A stretch of DNA of 64,000 nt from JACCTI01 sp038237435. Its GTDB lineage: Bacteria > Verrucomicrobiota > Verrucomicrobiia > Chthoniobacterales > UBA10450. The stretch spans positions 39,667-103,666 of the forward strand of contig JBBRYT010000013.1 of NCBI GenBank assembly GCA_038237435.1, in the 5' to 3' direction. The position numbers were made by a program, and so were the translations under genes. This document shows, one piece after another, positions 1-8,581 of this stretch. Position 1 is the first letter of the stretch; each line of letters starts with the position of its first letter. The notes under the pieces are model-generated. The model searched no databases and was not told where the DNA came from. It saw only the letters and a program-made list of their open reading frames with translations.

Positions 1-1171
1 GATCGCCGGGCTGATTATTCATGTTAACCAAGCCGTTGCCCTCGACCGCTACATTGCCGGCGAAGTAGATCTTCGCTTTCACACCCGGCTGTAAAACAAT
101 CTGCGAATTACCCGTCGCCGAGATATCGCCCGTCACATAAACCTCAATGTAAGTTGTTGTGCCGTTTGGATCGCCGGTGAGGTTGAGTGTTTGGTTGCCG
201 GAAAGGTGGACGGCGCTCAACATGTAACGCGACGCGGGTGATCCCTGTACCGCATTCGCGCTCAGGTTTGCGTTTCCAGAGACAACCATCGGTGTTGGAT
301 TGATCGATGGCCAACTCGGAGCGGCAATCGGAATTGGCTCTTGATAAAAATCATCGCGTTCCATTCCGCTGACGTTCGCTATTCCACTGACCGTACCGGA
401 ATTGGTCGCGACATCGCCGTAAACGTGAGCGTTGCCCGCGTTTAGAATGCTGCCGTCGGTCGCGATACTTCCGTGCTGCTGACGTTTGGACACATCATAC
501 AGACCGTTGGTCGATTTCAACGGATCGCGCGAATCATAGCTATCGATGAGAATGTTCGCGTCGGTCAGGTTTAAGGCGCCAACCGACATGATCGCCTGAT
601 CGAATGATCCAACCGGTCGCACGATCGCCTCGATGCGACGTGAAACGCGCGGACTGCTCACAGCTTGTGAGCTGAGAATACCGTTGGTAAAACGATCCCA
701 GCGCAAACTGTATTTGCGCAGATGCGTATCTTGTTTGTTATCGCTCGCGCGCGCTGGTCCCATGAGCGGCATCGTGCCCGTGGTGCGGATGCGATAGTAT
801 TGCCAGGAGGTACTTGCATCTACCAATTGCGCGGGCGCGTCGACGTTCACCTCGATGGTCATGGGCGTGCTGGCTAACCCCGCATTTGGAATAGTCGTTA
901 GCCCGTAACTCGTTCCGGCGCCGTCTGTATTCCATCCGTTCCAGGCATTGTTTGGCGCGGGATAAAGAGATTTGCGCAGCTCGACGACGGCGAGATCGAT
1001 GCCGGATTCCGCCGCGAGCAGTGATTCCTGCCACACGGCTGTGTGCAAGGTGTTGTAATACTTGCCGGAAACCACTCGTAACAATTCGGCGGCGACCATG
1101 GACAAAATGGTAATGACGAGAATCGTCCAGATGAGGGCGCTCCCTGCGACGCCGGAGTTCGGTCGGCGCAT
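1..1171 (-). CDS. PilX-like exported protein, partial (3' end outside window)
   Basis: The frame opens at ATG 1171-1169, which shares one base with the TAA of the upstream pilin-like gene, and stays open to base 1, so about 390 residues are visible and the C-terminus is missing. Residues 1-9 are polar and basic, residues about 11-30 form one hydrophobic helix (SALIWTILVITILSMVAAEL), and then comes ESLLAAESGIDLAVVEL, the layout of PilX-type minor pilin-like proteins. The remainder is rich in Gly, Asn and Ser with beta-helix-like turns such as GDISATGNSQIVLQPG. The tight overlap with two prepilin-like genes upstream suggests one operon and a shared assembly machine. The family assignment is inferred from architecture. 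Confidence 0.75.
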   Translation of the reverse strand, partial: MRRPNSGVAGSALIWTILVITILSMVAAELLRVVSGKYYNTLHTAVWQESLLAAESGIDLAVVELRKSLYPAPNNAWNGWNTDGAGTSYGLTTIPNAGLASTPMTIEVNVDAPAQLVDASTSWQYYRIRTTGTMPLMGPARASDNKQDTHLRKYSLRWDRFTNGILSSQAVSSPRVSRRIEAIVRPVGSFDQAIMSVGALNLTDANILIDSYDSRDPLKSTNGLYDVSKRQQHGSIATDGSILNAGNAHVYGDVATNSGTVSGIANVSGMERDDFYQEPIPIAAPSWPSINPTPMVVSGNANLSANAVQGSPASRYMLSAVHLSGNQTLNLTGDPNGTTTYIEVYVTGDISATGNSQIVLQPGVKAKIYFAGNVAVEGNGLVNMNNQPGD

Positions 1172-1776
1172 TAGTAAACGCCGCGATTATTTCGCAGCAG
1201 AGTTGTGTTGTAGAAGGCGGTTGCTTTCGCCACGGTATCGGTTGCGCCGGATGAATTGAAAGTCGGCTTAAACGTAATCGAAGTCGTGATTACTTTCCCG
1301 AGATCGGTCGTATCGAAGACGAAATCTTGCACATCCGTGGCTAGCGCGACCGGACCATTGTTACTTTCCTGTCTGTAAATTACTCCGGCGGACAGGTAAT
1401 AATGGACGGTGATGGAACAGTCGGACGCTCCGTAATAGATGCCACCTTTGCCATCTAGAGTCGGCGTCTGCACATTGTGCGCTGGCGTCGAGTCGTAGTA
1501 GCAGGGGATATAAATGTAAACGTCGTTGCGATTCGGCGGATCGACTTTGATTGCGCGGCGAAAATCCATCGCCATGTAATCGGAAATCCGCATTTGATCA
1601 GCGTGATTGATTGCGAAATCGGTTGTGGCCGCATAGCTCCGTTTCAGCGAAATGAATCCCATCAGTAACGCCGCCGTCACCGTCGAAAAAATAGCGGTGG
1701 AGACAATCAGCTCCGCTAGAGCGAACCCGCGGCTTGATCTATCCAGACGTTGTCTCGGTCTCGAGCCGCTCACCAT
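1171..1776 (-). CDS. Prepilin-like protein with N-terminal methylation motif (PilW-like)
   Basis: A protein of 201 residues with a basic leader of about 17 residues ending in RSSRG, then FALAELIVSTAIFSTVTAAL, a class III prepilin signal with the conserved Glu five residues after the cleavage site. The body (DYMAMDFRRAIKV near residue 68, then beta-rich sequence) resembles PilW/GspJ-type minor pseudopilins. It would be processed by a prepilin peptidase and inserted in the inner membrane or in a pseudopilus. The start overlaps the end of the upstream gene by 7 bases, and its stop overlaps the start of the PilX-like gene, so the three are probably co-transcribed. The exact subclass is uncertain. 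Confidence 0.8.
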   Translation of the reverse strand: MVSGSRPRQRLDRSSRGFALAELIVSTAIFSTVTAALLMGFISLKRSYAATTDFAINHADQMRISDYMAMDFRRAIKVDPPNRNDVYIYIPCYYDSTPAHNVQTPTLDGKGGIYYGASDCSITVHYYLSAGVIYRQESNNGPVALATDVQDFVFDTTDLGKVITTSITFKPTFNSSGATDTVAKATAFYNTTLLRNNRGVY

Positions 1777-2276
1777 TTTGCCACGCCGCCTTTGGCGAGA
1801 ATCGCGACTGTTTTGCGTGAGACAGGTTGGCTGTTAATGCCGCCGCTGTAATCGACGGTCCAAATTACTTTCATCGCACTCTCCGCCAGTAAAGCATTGT
1901 TGCGATTCACGACCTGGGTCGTGCCGGCAGAACGGATGATTTGCGTGTTGCCCACGGTATTGCTTCCGTACGGAATCAACGTCAGTGTTTCCTTCATCTG
2001 TTTGAGGCCGCCGCTGCCGGCCGCATTAGCGTTCAAGAGATTCGCGCTCACCCAATCGGCGTCGGTAATTTGATGCCAGTTCGCGATTCGCATCGACTCG
2101 ATCCGCTGTTGCAAGACCTGACTCGCGCTGGTCGCTTCTCGCGCCGTGCGAATTGTCTTCATCGCGGACATATTCATGGTGAAAAGCGAGCCGAGAAACA
2201 ACGCGGACGTGCAGGCCGCAATTGAAGCTTCGACCAATGTCATTCCACCGCACCCTGCCTTTTTTGAGAGAATCAT
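1770..2276 (-). CDS. Prepilin-like protein (PilV/GspI-like)
   Basis: A protein of 168 residues. The leader MILSKKAGCGG ends in Gly-Gly and is followed by MTLVEASIAACTSALFLGSL, a type IV prepilin-like helix with Glu at +5. The next part (REATSASQVLQQRIESMRIANW) matches the early helix of PilV/GspI-type minor pilins, which often read Q-x-x-Q-x-x-E-x-x-R. It is the first gene of a three-gene minus-strand set (PilV-like, PilW-like, PilX-like), the order of minor pilin operons. A good ribosome site (AAGGAG on the minus strand, about 2282-2288) lies 6-7 bases before ATG, and a consensus -10 hexamer lies further upstream. Confidence 0.8.
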   Translation of the reverse strand: MILSKKAGCGGMTLVEASIAACTSALFLGSLFTMNMSAMKTIRTAREATSASQVLQQRIESMRIANWHQITDADWVSANLLNANAAGSGGLKQMKETLTLIPYGSNTVGNTQIIRSAGTTQVVNRNNALLAESAMKVIWTVDYSGGINSQPVSRKTVAILAKGGVAKW

Positions 2277-2320
2277 AAGAGGCTCCTTGCCATGGAAATA
2301 GAGCAGGATTCGGTCCGGCT

Positions 2321-2326
2321 ATTATA
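2321..2326 (-). promoter_or_regulatory. Possible -10 box upstream of the minor pilin genes
   Basis: On the minus strand these six bases read TATAAT, a perfect sigma70-type -10 hexamer, about 45 bases before the start codon at 2276. No convincing -35 hexamer lies at 17 bases, so the promoter call is tentative. The surrounding 2277-2391 gap between this gene and rmlA is AT-richer than its neighbours. Confidence 0.3.
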
Positions 2327-2391
2327 ATTTCTATAACAATAATCGCTGCGGAGTCGCGCACGGAGAACGCGCCCTGTTTCCCAATGAAAGC

Positions 2392-3291
2392 CTACCGCGT
2401 CGACTCAGGAATATTCGACGGATTCGTTTCGTCGCAGACGACTTTCAAATACTCGCGATACTCGCCTTTTGGAAGAGCATCCGTGATTCGGGCGAGCGCT
2501 GTCCGATCAATAAAACCGGCGCGATATGCGACTTCTTCCAAGCAGGCAATTTTCAAACCTTGGCGATGCTCGATCGTCGCGATGTAATTTCCAGCTTCAA
2601 GCAGACTGGTTTGCGTGCCGGTGTCGAGCCAAGCCATGCCGCGCGTGAGCACCTTCACGTGCAACTCGTTTTGCTCGAGGTATTTCAAATTTAGATCAGT
2701 AATTTCCAACTCGCCGCGCGGCGATGGTTTCAAGTTTCGGCAGAGTTCCACGACGCGATCGTCGTAAACGTAAAGTCCGGGCACAGCAAAATGGCTTTTC
2801 GGATTTTTGGGCTTTTCTTCGATGCTCATCGCCCTCCCATCTGGCCCGAACTCAACCACGCCGTAGCGCTCCGGATCGCGCACTTGATAACCGAAAACGC
2901 AGGCGCCTTTCTCCACGGCTAGGGCCTCGCGATAGAAATCGAGTTTTCCGTAAAAAATGTTGTCGCCAAGAATGAGTGACGCACCGGAATCGCCGAGAAA
3001 TTTCGCGCCAATCAAAAAAGCTTGCGCGATTCCTTCCGGTTTCGCTTGCTCGGCATACTCGATGCGAACCCCCAGCCGCGACCCGTCCCCGAGGTAGTCC
3101 TGCAACATCGGCACATCTTTTGGTGTCGAGATGATGAGAATTTCGCGTAAGCCGCCGAGCATGAGCGTAGCGAGCGGATAGCAAATCATCGGTTTGTCGT
3201 AAACCGGCAGAAGTTGTTTGCATACGATTTGCGTGAGCGGAAAAAGCCGCGTGCCGGCGCCGCCCGCGAGGAGGATTGCTTTCTTATTCAT
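2392..3291 (-). CDS. rmlA: Glucose-1-phosphate thymidylyltransferase
   Basis: RmlA makes dTDP-glucose from dTTP and glucose-1-phosphate, the first step towards dTDP-rhamnose and related sugars, in the cytoplasm. The protein has 299 residues, close to the usual 290. The nucleotide-binding loop LLAGGAGTRLFPLT is at residues 7-20, the conserved lysine follows in CKQLLPVYDKPM (24-35), and LGDNIFYG and the C-terminal YRAGFIDRTAL are family hallmarks. The ATG overlaps the TGA of the upstream glycosyltransferase gene, so the two are translationally coupled. The partner genes rmlB, rmlC and rmlD are not in the window. Confidence 0.95.
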   Translation of the reverse strand: MNKKAILLAGGAGTRLFPLTQIVCKQLLPVYDKPMICYPLATLMLGGLREILIISTPKDVPMLQDYLGDGSRLGVRIEYAEQAKPEGIAQAFLIGAKFLGDSGASLILGDNIFYGKLDFYREALAVEKGACVFGYQVRDPERYGVVEFGPDGRAMSIEEKPKNPKSHFAVPGLYVYDDRVVELCRNLKPSPRGELEITDLNLKYLEQNELHVKVLTRGMAWLDTGTQTSLLEAGNYIATIEHRQGLKIACLEEVAYRAGFIDRTALARITDALPKGEYREYLKVVCDETNPSNIPESTR

Positions 3292-4472
3292 TGATTTGCT
3301 GCCGCAGTCTTATTGCTGGCAAGGAAGCGTTGCAACAATGGCTCGATGGTTTTTTCGATGGTGAAACGGTGCGTGATTCTTTCGCGGCCCGCGCGGCCCA
3401 GCTTAAGACGCAAATCCGGATCGCGAATTAATTTCAGGATTGCTGTGGCCAACGAGTCCGGATCGTTCGGTGGAACGAGCAATCCAGTTTCGTTGTGCAC
3501 AACTAATTCGGGAATTCCGGCGACTGTGGTTGCAACGACCGGCTTTGCGCTCGTCATCGCTTCGGCAATGACCGTCGGGAAAACATCGCTCGCGCCGTTC
3601 CGATCGACACGCGCGGCCAGAACGAAAATGTCGCAGTTGGCGAAAGCGTTTAGCACGTAATCCTGCGATTTTTCTCCGGCGAGCTGAACGCGTGCTTCGA
3701 GTTCGGGACGCAGCGGACCGTCGCCGATGATTTCCAACGAAAAATCTTCGCCGGCTAGTCTCTCGCAGGCGTCGAGCAGAACATCGAAACCTTTGAATTC
3801 AACAAGCCGGCCCACGCTGAGGACGCGTTTTTTTTCGTCGAACCGGGGTGAAGGAGCAGGGAATTTTTTCAGCTCGATGCCGTTATAGACGCGAAAGATT
3901 TTCGCGGCCGATTCCGGACAGCGCGCGCGCAAGAGATCGCGGCTGTAATCCGTCTCGGCGCCGACGAACTCGGCGTTCGCGCAAATTTCGCAGAGCAACT
4001 CTTCGTTGCCGAGGTCAGTCATGAAATCCTGACCGTGCGCGGTAAGGCTGAATGGAATCCCGCTGATCGCCTTGACGAAGAGTGCGGTATGCGCCGCGCG
4101 ATTGGCAAAGTGAACATGAATGTGCGAAACGCCCTCGCGCTCAAAAAGTTCGACAAAGAAAAGCGCATTGCGCGCGCGCAGTTCCGCTTTGTATTCCGGC
4201 CCGTATTGTTTCTCCTGACGCTCGATCAGCTCGCTCGGCCAGCGTCCCGCGCGTTTCGCTTTCTTGACGAGCTTTTCGAGATGGGATTTCTCGGACGCGT
4301 AATGAACGGGCGCATGCAGTCGTTTCAGATATTCGTGCCGCAGTTCGGTCTTTGGCGGATACATCGAGGCCACGGTGAGTTCGATGCCGCGCCGCTCCAG
4401 TTCGAGCATTTCCGCGTCGCAAAACGTCTGCGACAGCACCGGATAACGCGAATAAAGATAGCCGAGTCGCAC
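3288..4472 (-). CDS. GT4-family glycosyltransferase (GT-B fold)
   Basis: A protein of 394 residues with the two-domain GT-B layout. The N-terminal acceptor half contains YLYSRYPVLSQTFCDAEM (5-22) and HIHVHFANRAAHTALFVK, motifs common in colanic-acid WcaL-like enzymes. The C-terminal donor half has RVLSVGRLVEFKGFDVLLDA, LEIIGDGPLRPEL, and the nucleotide-sugar segment IAEAMTSAKPVVAT with GIPELVVHNETGLLVPP. It should move a sugar from a nucleotide donor onto a surface glycan or lipid carrier. Coupling to rmlA by a 4-base overlap suggests an exopolysaccharide or O-antigen context, but donor and acceptor cannot be told from sequence. Confidence 0.88.
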   Translation of the reverse strand: MRLGYLYSRYPVLSQTFCDAEMLELERRGIELTVASMYPPKTELRHEYLKRLHAPVHYASEKSHLEKLVKKAKRAGRWPSELIERQEKQYGPEYKAELRARNALFFVELFEREGVSHIHVHFANRAAHTALFVKAISGIPFSLTAHGQDFMTDLGNEELLCEICANAEFVGAETDYSRDLLRARCPESAAKIFRVYNGIELKKFPAPSPRFDEKKRVLSVGRLVEFKGFDVLLDACERLAGEDFSLEIIGDGPLRPELEARVQLAGEKSQDYVLNAFANCDIFVLAARVDRNGASDVFPTVIAEAMTSAKPVVATTVAGIPELVVHNETGLLVPPNDPDSLATAILKLIRDPDLRLKLGRAGRERITHRFTIEKTIEPLLQRFLASNKTAAANQ

Positions 4473-4484
4473 TCGGTTTCGGGT

Positions 4485-4802
4485 CTACGAAAACTGGACG
4501 TCTTTGCCCGGATCCATTTCGAAATCGAGCGCGATCGTGTCGGCCACGTTCGGCTTGATCACGTCTTCCATGAATTTCACGTAGATCGGGTCCTCGCAAA
4601 AAATATCGTATTTGTCCATCGACTCGAAATCGATCGCGATGAAAAACGGCCACGGCATGTCGGGCTTGATGCGCTTGCCGCATTTGATGCTGAGCACTTC
4701 GGGAATCTTCAAGAGCTGCATGCGCGTGTTCATCATCATCTCTTCCACGCGCGCGGGCGTGACCTCGGGTTTGAGTTTGAAGAGTCCGACGTGGTGCACC
4801 AT
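4485..4802 (-). CDS. Dabb-family (stress-responsive A/B barrel) protein
   Basis: A small protein of 105 residues beginning MVHHVGLFKLKPEVT, the usual first strand of the Dabb ferredoxin-like fold, followed by a helix with several Met residues and a later FMEDVIKPN helix. Proteins of this family are dimeric alpha-beta barrels; some bind small ligands or act in stress responses, but most are uncharacterised. It lies only 12 bases before the glycosyltransferase start and may be transcribed with it. No specific substrate can be proposed. Confidence 0.8.
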   Translation of the reverse strand: MVHHVGLFKLKPEVTPARVEEMMMNTRMQLLKIPEVLSIKCGKRIKPDMPWPFFIAIDFESMDKYDIFCEDPIYVKFMEDVIKPNVADTIALDFEMDPGKDVQFS

Positions 4803-4840
4803 GGCGTGTAAGGTTTAGGCGGAGAAGAAGAGTCGCGCAA

Positions 4841-4873
4841 GCGGGAAACCCGCATCGATTTCCTACGAAATCG
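4841..4873 (-). terminator. Two tandem hairpins between nuoA and the Dabb gene
   Basis: GCGGG-AAA-CCCGC (4841-4853) and CGATTTC-CTAC-GAAATCG (4856-4873) are two perfect small stem-loops in the 86-base gap after the nuoA stop. No run of T follows, so they are not a classic intrinsic terminator. They could slow transcription or protect the upstream mRNA. Confidence 0.35.
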
Positions 4874-4888
4874 TCAGGCGCCTCGCGG

Positions 4889-5260
4889 CTATTTTTTGAA
4901 GTCGAGCGCGCCTTTTTTCAGCGCGTAAACGTAGCCGACCATCAGGATGGAAACGAAGCTGAGCATGCTCCAAAGAATCCCTTTACTGTGCACGATCGAC
5001 TCTTTGTAAACGGCGGCCCACGGATACATGAAAACGATTTCCAGGTCGAAAAGAATGAAGAGCATCGCGACCAGGTAAAACTTCACGCTGAAACGTGGCT
5101 GGGCTTCGCCCTGCCCCACCATGCCGCATTCGTAAGCGGAATCTTTCACAGGATTGCGCCGGCCGGCTTTGCCTAACAGGACGCTCACAAGCAACGCCGA
5201 GACGGCGAATCCGATCGCCACCAGGATGTGGAGCAGGACCGGAAGATAATCGCGGATCAT
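4889..5260 (-). CDS. nuoA: NADH-quinone oxidoreductase subunit A
   Basis: NuoA is a small membrane subunit of respiratory complex I near the quinone site. The 123-residue protein has three predicted membrane helices (about 7-30, 62-82 and 93-115). The loop SAYECGMVGQGEAQPRFSVK carries the conserved Cys of the family, and LFDLEIVFMYPWA in helix 2 carries the conserved acidic residues. The length fits the family (about 120-140). Unusually, nuoB is not next to it: downstream is the Dabb gene and upstream a small hypothetical gene, so the remaining complex I genes must be elsewhere. Confidence 0.93.
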   Translation of the reverse strand: MIRDYLPVLLHILVAIGFAVSALLVSVLLGKAGRRNPVKDSAYECGMVGQGEAQPRFSVKFYLVAMLFILFDLEIVFMYPWAAVYKESIVHSKGILWSMLSFVSILMVGYVYALKKGALDFKK

Positions 5261-5282
5261 GTTGCGACTTCCGGTCGCTTTC

Positions 5283-5627
5283 CTATTTAGCCGCTGTTAC
5301 AACCGGCTGAGCCGGGATATGGCCGTTTTGCAGCTGGATCGCTTGCTTCAAGGCGGATGGCAAACCTTTGTACTTCTTGCCATCCTTCTTCACCGCGCCA
5401 CGCGAGACCAGATTCTGAAGTTTTTCATACGCGCGCAGGCGTAGCATTTCCTCCCCGCCACTAGCCGCATTTCGCGCACGCAAGTTTTCGTGCACGAGAT
5501 CGAAAAGCTGCTTGAACTCGAAAGACGCCCGGCGAGAAAGAACTGCGACCAATTCTTCGGTCACGAGATCAGGAACACGACGGGAAAACGCATTTTTCTT
5601 CAGGATGGCCATAAGACCGCAAAACAT
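5283..5627 (-). CDS. Hypothetical protein, possible winged-helix-like
   Basis: A basic protein of 114 residues of unknown function. An internal ATG (5609, MAILKK) is an equally good start because neither has a clear ribosome site. Residues about 20-60 are helical and charged. The segment RLRAYEKLQNLVSRGAVKKDGKKYKGL looks like the recognition helix and wing of a winged-helix fold, which is a guess from pattern only. It ends 22 bases before nuoA on the same strand and may be co-transcribed. The Ala/Pro/Val tail looks disordered. Confidence 0.6.
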   Translation of the reverse strand: MFCGLMAILKKNAFSRRVPDLVTEELVAVLSRRASFEFKQLFDLVHENLRARNAASGGEEMLRLRAYEKLQNLVSRGAVKKDGKKYKGLPSALKQAIQLQNGHIPAQPVVTAAK

Positions 5628-5770
5628 AACATATTCGCGCTGAGAATCAGTAAATTTATCGCTTTAGCCGAACAAATCCGGCTCGAGCTAGTTGAACCTC
5701 AGAAGCAAACCTTGCGCGCCCGAAAATTGCGTCAAATCGACTCACTTGACGAGACAGAAATCGCCGAAAA

Positions 5771-7480
5771 TTATCGAGAATTATAGAGATTCTTACCGAT
5801 GGTCGCTCCCGCGCCAAGGACTCCTATTGCTTCGAAAAGCGAAATCGGACCGACCGACTCCATTATATACCCGTTATTTTCGTAGCGTTGAATGAGCGTG
5901 AGCGGGCTCAAGTGTTTCGTCACGATTTCGGGTTCCGGTAATTTTCCCAGATCGACGGTATCCCCGATATTCGGCATGAATGCGGCCGCCATGATCAACA
6001 TTGGCCGCAAGGCCGCATCTAGCCGCCCGTAAAGCAGCGCGGTATCCACATAGACGAACAAGTCTTCCCCTGCAGGCAGCGCGCGTTCGGCCGCTTTGAA
6101 GGTATCCGAGTCGGTCAGGTTGGAGCCGCGTGTCGCGCCGCGTTTCATGATGTTCTCGACACCCGCTAGATCATGTCCGCCGATCAGACGATCATTCGAA
6201 AGCGCTATCGTTGCCGCGATCGGTAACATCGGGTTCGCGGGCGGTTGCGAAAAATATTGGACGCCATCCTTTTCCGAACGCGTCCACGGCTGCTCTTCGC
6301 TCATCGCGCCAACGATTTTGCCCACGAGCTCATTCGCTTTCGCAAAATCTTTCACCGGTAGGGTTGCAAAAAACATTGGGATGCGTGCGTTCGCATTCCA
6401 CTCGCCGATAAATCCTATTTCCGTTCCAAACGCGGCTTTGAAAGATTCGGTCGTCACGCCGCTTGCGCTCAGAGCGCCGATGACATGTTGCGTCACCGCA
6501 GGCAGACCGGGAATCGCCGCGCCCGGCGCTGTCGGCAGTTGATGAGGAATTTTGAGAAACCCCGCCGCGTAGAAAATTGCGTCACGCGTCGCGAGCGAGA
6601 GCGACGCGCGCGTGAGTTCGCCTTCTTCGGCTTTCGGCATCTCAACGAAAACGAGGTCGCGAATTTTTCCGTTTTCGAAGGTGGTAGCGGCAGAGATCGT
6701 GTGAATTTTTCGCAAAAGCGTGAAGCGATCGCTACTGATGTTATCTTTTGCGAGTTCACTCGTTAGGCTCTCGAAATATTTATCGACCCGCGCATAAGCG
6801 CGCGCTGCATATACCGCGGGCAGATGCTTCGACGCCGCGATGAAATTTTCATCGACGGCTAATGTGCTGGCAGAATCTTTCAGCCGTCCATCCGCGCGAT
6901 CGAGGAGGGTCTCGACGGTGGCCACGTCATTACCCGCGAAAAACCAAATACCGTCATAGACCGTCGCGATGGTCAATTCGCCTTCGTGGGCGACTTCTAT
7001 CCTGTGCGATTGGTAATCGACTGTCTGATGCTGCGTGAACGGTGAATGCAGGTGCATGTGGTCACGCCATTCGCCGATGATCTTTTCCACCTTCTCTTCA
7101 CCGCCTTTGAAACGAAAACCGGCCAGCATTTTCGACTGCTTCTTTTCCCACGAGGTAATGGCGAAGAAAGCGTCCTTGATTTCCAGCGGTTCAATCTCTC
7201 CCAGCTTCTGTTGCATCGTGCCGGTCTTCGGCATTTTCGTCAGCGGCTTCTGCAGAAAATCCTGCATGGCCGGCTCGCGCCATAGTTTGTAAATGTCGCT
7301 CTCGTGAAACTTCGCGCGTGCGCCATTCACATCGGGCACGTGCACGAACGCGAGCGTTTCTTTCGGCAAAAGCGCGCTCACCGCCGCGCTCGAGGTGCGA
7401 ACCGATCCACCATGTTTAGCCAGCCAAATACCGCCGGCGGCCAGCGCAGCGAAAACAATGACCAGAAGAAGCTTTTTCAT
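5771..7480 (-). CDS. Exported hypothetical protein (DUF3352-like layout)
   Basis: A protein of 569 residues with an N-terminal signal or anchor helix (MKKLLLVIVFAALAAGGIWL) and a large soluble part. The opening LLPKETLAFVHVPDVNGARAKFHES and later repeats of 'D-x-x-F-x-A-x-T' and 'Y-x-S-Q' resemble periplasmic proteins annotated as DUF3352 in Planctomycetes and Verrucomicrobia. That match is from memory of the layout, not from a search. No catalytic motif is visible. It follows xerD on the same strand after 27 bases. One copy of the TCGTTAGGC word falls in codons for Leu-Thr-Ser (6760-6768). Confidence 0.7.
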   Translation of the reverse strand: MKKLLLVIVFAALAAGGIWLAKHGGSVRTSSAAVSALLPKETLAFVHVPDVNGARAKFHESDIYKLWREPAMQDFLQKPLTKMPKTGTMQQKLGEIEPLEIKDAFFAITSWEKKQSKMLAGFRFKGGEEKVEKIIGEWRDHMHLHSPFTQHQTVDYQSHRIEVAHEGELTIATVYDGIWFFAGNDVATVETLLDRADGRLKDSASTLAVDENFIAASKHLPAVYAARAYARVDKYFESLTSELAKDNISSDRFTLLRKIHTISAATTFENGKIRDLVFVEMPKAEEGELTRASLSLATRDAIFYAAGFLKIPHQLPTAPGAAIPGLPAVTQHVIGALSASGVTTESFKAAFGTEIGFIGEWNANARIPMFFATLPVKDFAKANELVGKIVGAMSEEQPWTRSEKDGVQYFSQPPANPMLPIAATIALSNDRLIGGHDLAGVENIMKRGATRGSNLTDSDTFKAAERALPAGEDLFVYVDTALLYGRLDAALRPMLIMAAAFMPNIGDTVDLGKLPEPEIVTKHLSPLTLIQRYENNGYIMESVGPISLFEAIGVLGAGATIGKNLYNSR

Positions 7481-7507
7481 GCGGAGGAACTTTAAGCGCG
7501 GTTGTCT

Positions 7508-8401
7508 TTAGGCGCGCGGATGAAATTTCCGATGCACCGCTTTCAGCCGCTGTTGGTCGACGTGCGTGTAAACTTGTGTGGTCGAGATGTCCGCATGCCC
7601 GAGCATTTCCTGAATGATGCGCAGATCGGCGCCGTTGCCCAACAAATGCGTGGCGAAGCTGTGCCGTAATAGATGCGGATAGATGTTCGCTTCCAAGCCG
7701 GAATGCCGCGCGCGTTCCTTCACGATTTGCCATAGGCGCGCCGTTGTTAGTTTCGTTCCTCGAGCCGATAGAAAAATTTCGCTACCCGACTTTGGCCTAA
7801 CGAGTCCTGGCCGTTCGCCGGAAAGATAAGCCCCGATCGCTTCACAGGCCTTGCTGCCGATCGGGACCAAGCGGGTCTTATTTCCTTTTCCGGTAACACG
7901 CAGAATGCGCTCTTCCAGATTTAGATTCTCCAGGCGCGCATTCGCCAGCTCGGATATGCGCAGTCCACTCGCATAAAGCAGCTCGATGATCGCCCGGTCG
8001 CGCAACCCGCGCGGCTGGGCGGTGTTAATGCTCTCGATCAACTGTTGCACCTGCAATTCATTCAACGTCTCCGGCAGATAGCGTTCGATCCGCGGCAAAG
8101 TCAGGACCTCGGTCGGATCGCGCGCGATCACACCTTTCGCGAGCAGGAAACGAAAGAAAATCTTCAAGGCCACCACGACCAGCTTGATCGAGGAGGCAGC
8201 CAATCCTTTTTGTTTCCGGGTTGCGAGGTAGTCACTAATCAATGGCAGCGTCACTTTGCGCGGCGCAGTGATTTCGCGCGCCTTCGAGCACCAATCCGCA
8301 AACTCGCTCAGCGAACGACGTGTCGAGAGCTGATAGTTGTCCGAAAGCCCGCGTTCCGTCGCGAGGAAACGGATGAACCGGTCGATTTCCTGCTCCATCA
8401 A
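7508..8401 (-). CDS. xerD: Site-specific tyrosine recombinase XerD-like
   Basis: Resolves chromosome dimers at dif together with a XerC partner, acting under control of FtsK. The 297-residue protein has the SAM-like DNA-binding domain (about 1-90) and the catalytic domain (about 105-290). All active-site residues are present: R148 in SGLRISEL, K172 in GKGNK, H243 and R246 in HLLRHS, H269 in LGHA and the nucleophile Y278 in TTQVYTHV. Length and the C-terminal LKAVHRKFHPRA fit XerD rather than a phage integrase. No dif-like site was found nearby. XerC versus XerD cannot be settled without an alignment. Confidence 0.9.
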   Translation of the reverse strand: MMEQEIDRFIRFLATERGLSDNYQLSTRRSLSEFADWCSKAREITAPRKVTLPLISDYLATRKQKGLAASSIKLVVVALKIFFRFLLAKGVIARDPTEVLTLPRIERYLPETLNELQVQQLIESINTAQPRGLRDRAIIELLYASGLRISELANARLENLNLEERILRVTGKGNKTRLVPIGSKACEAIGAYLSGERPGLVRPKSGSEIFLSARGTKLTTARLWQIVKERARHSGLEANIYPHLLRHSFATHLLGNGADLRIIQEMLGHADISTTQVYTHVDQQRLKAVHRKFHPRA

Positions 8402-8581
8402 TACCGCAAGCTTCCAGTTTGCAATTCGCGCGCAAGTTTGAACAACAACCTACCTCGCAGCGTCTCATCGAGTGACGCATCCGATATTCCCACCATGACG
8501 AACTACTTTGTGACATCGGATCAAGTGCGCTGCGGCGATTGACAAAGAGAGACCGATTATCCGAACGTTAAATACAAGAAG

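Noticed and set aside
7508..8401. Integrase of a genomic island
   Set aside because: Length, motifs and neighbours fit a housekeeping XerD; no attachment repeats or phage genes are nearby.
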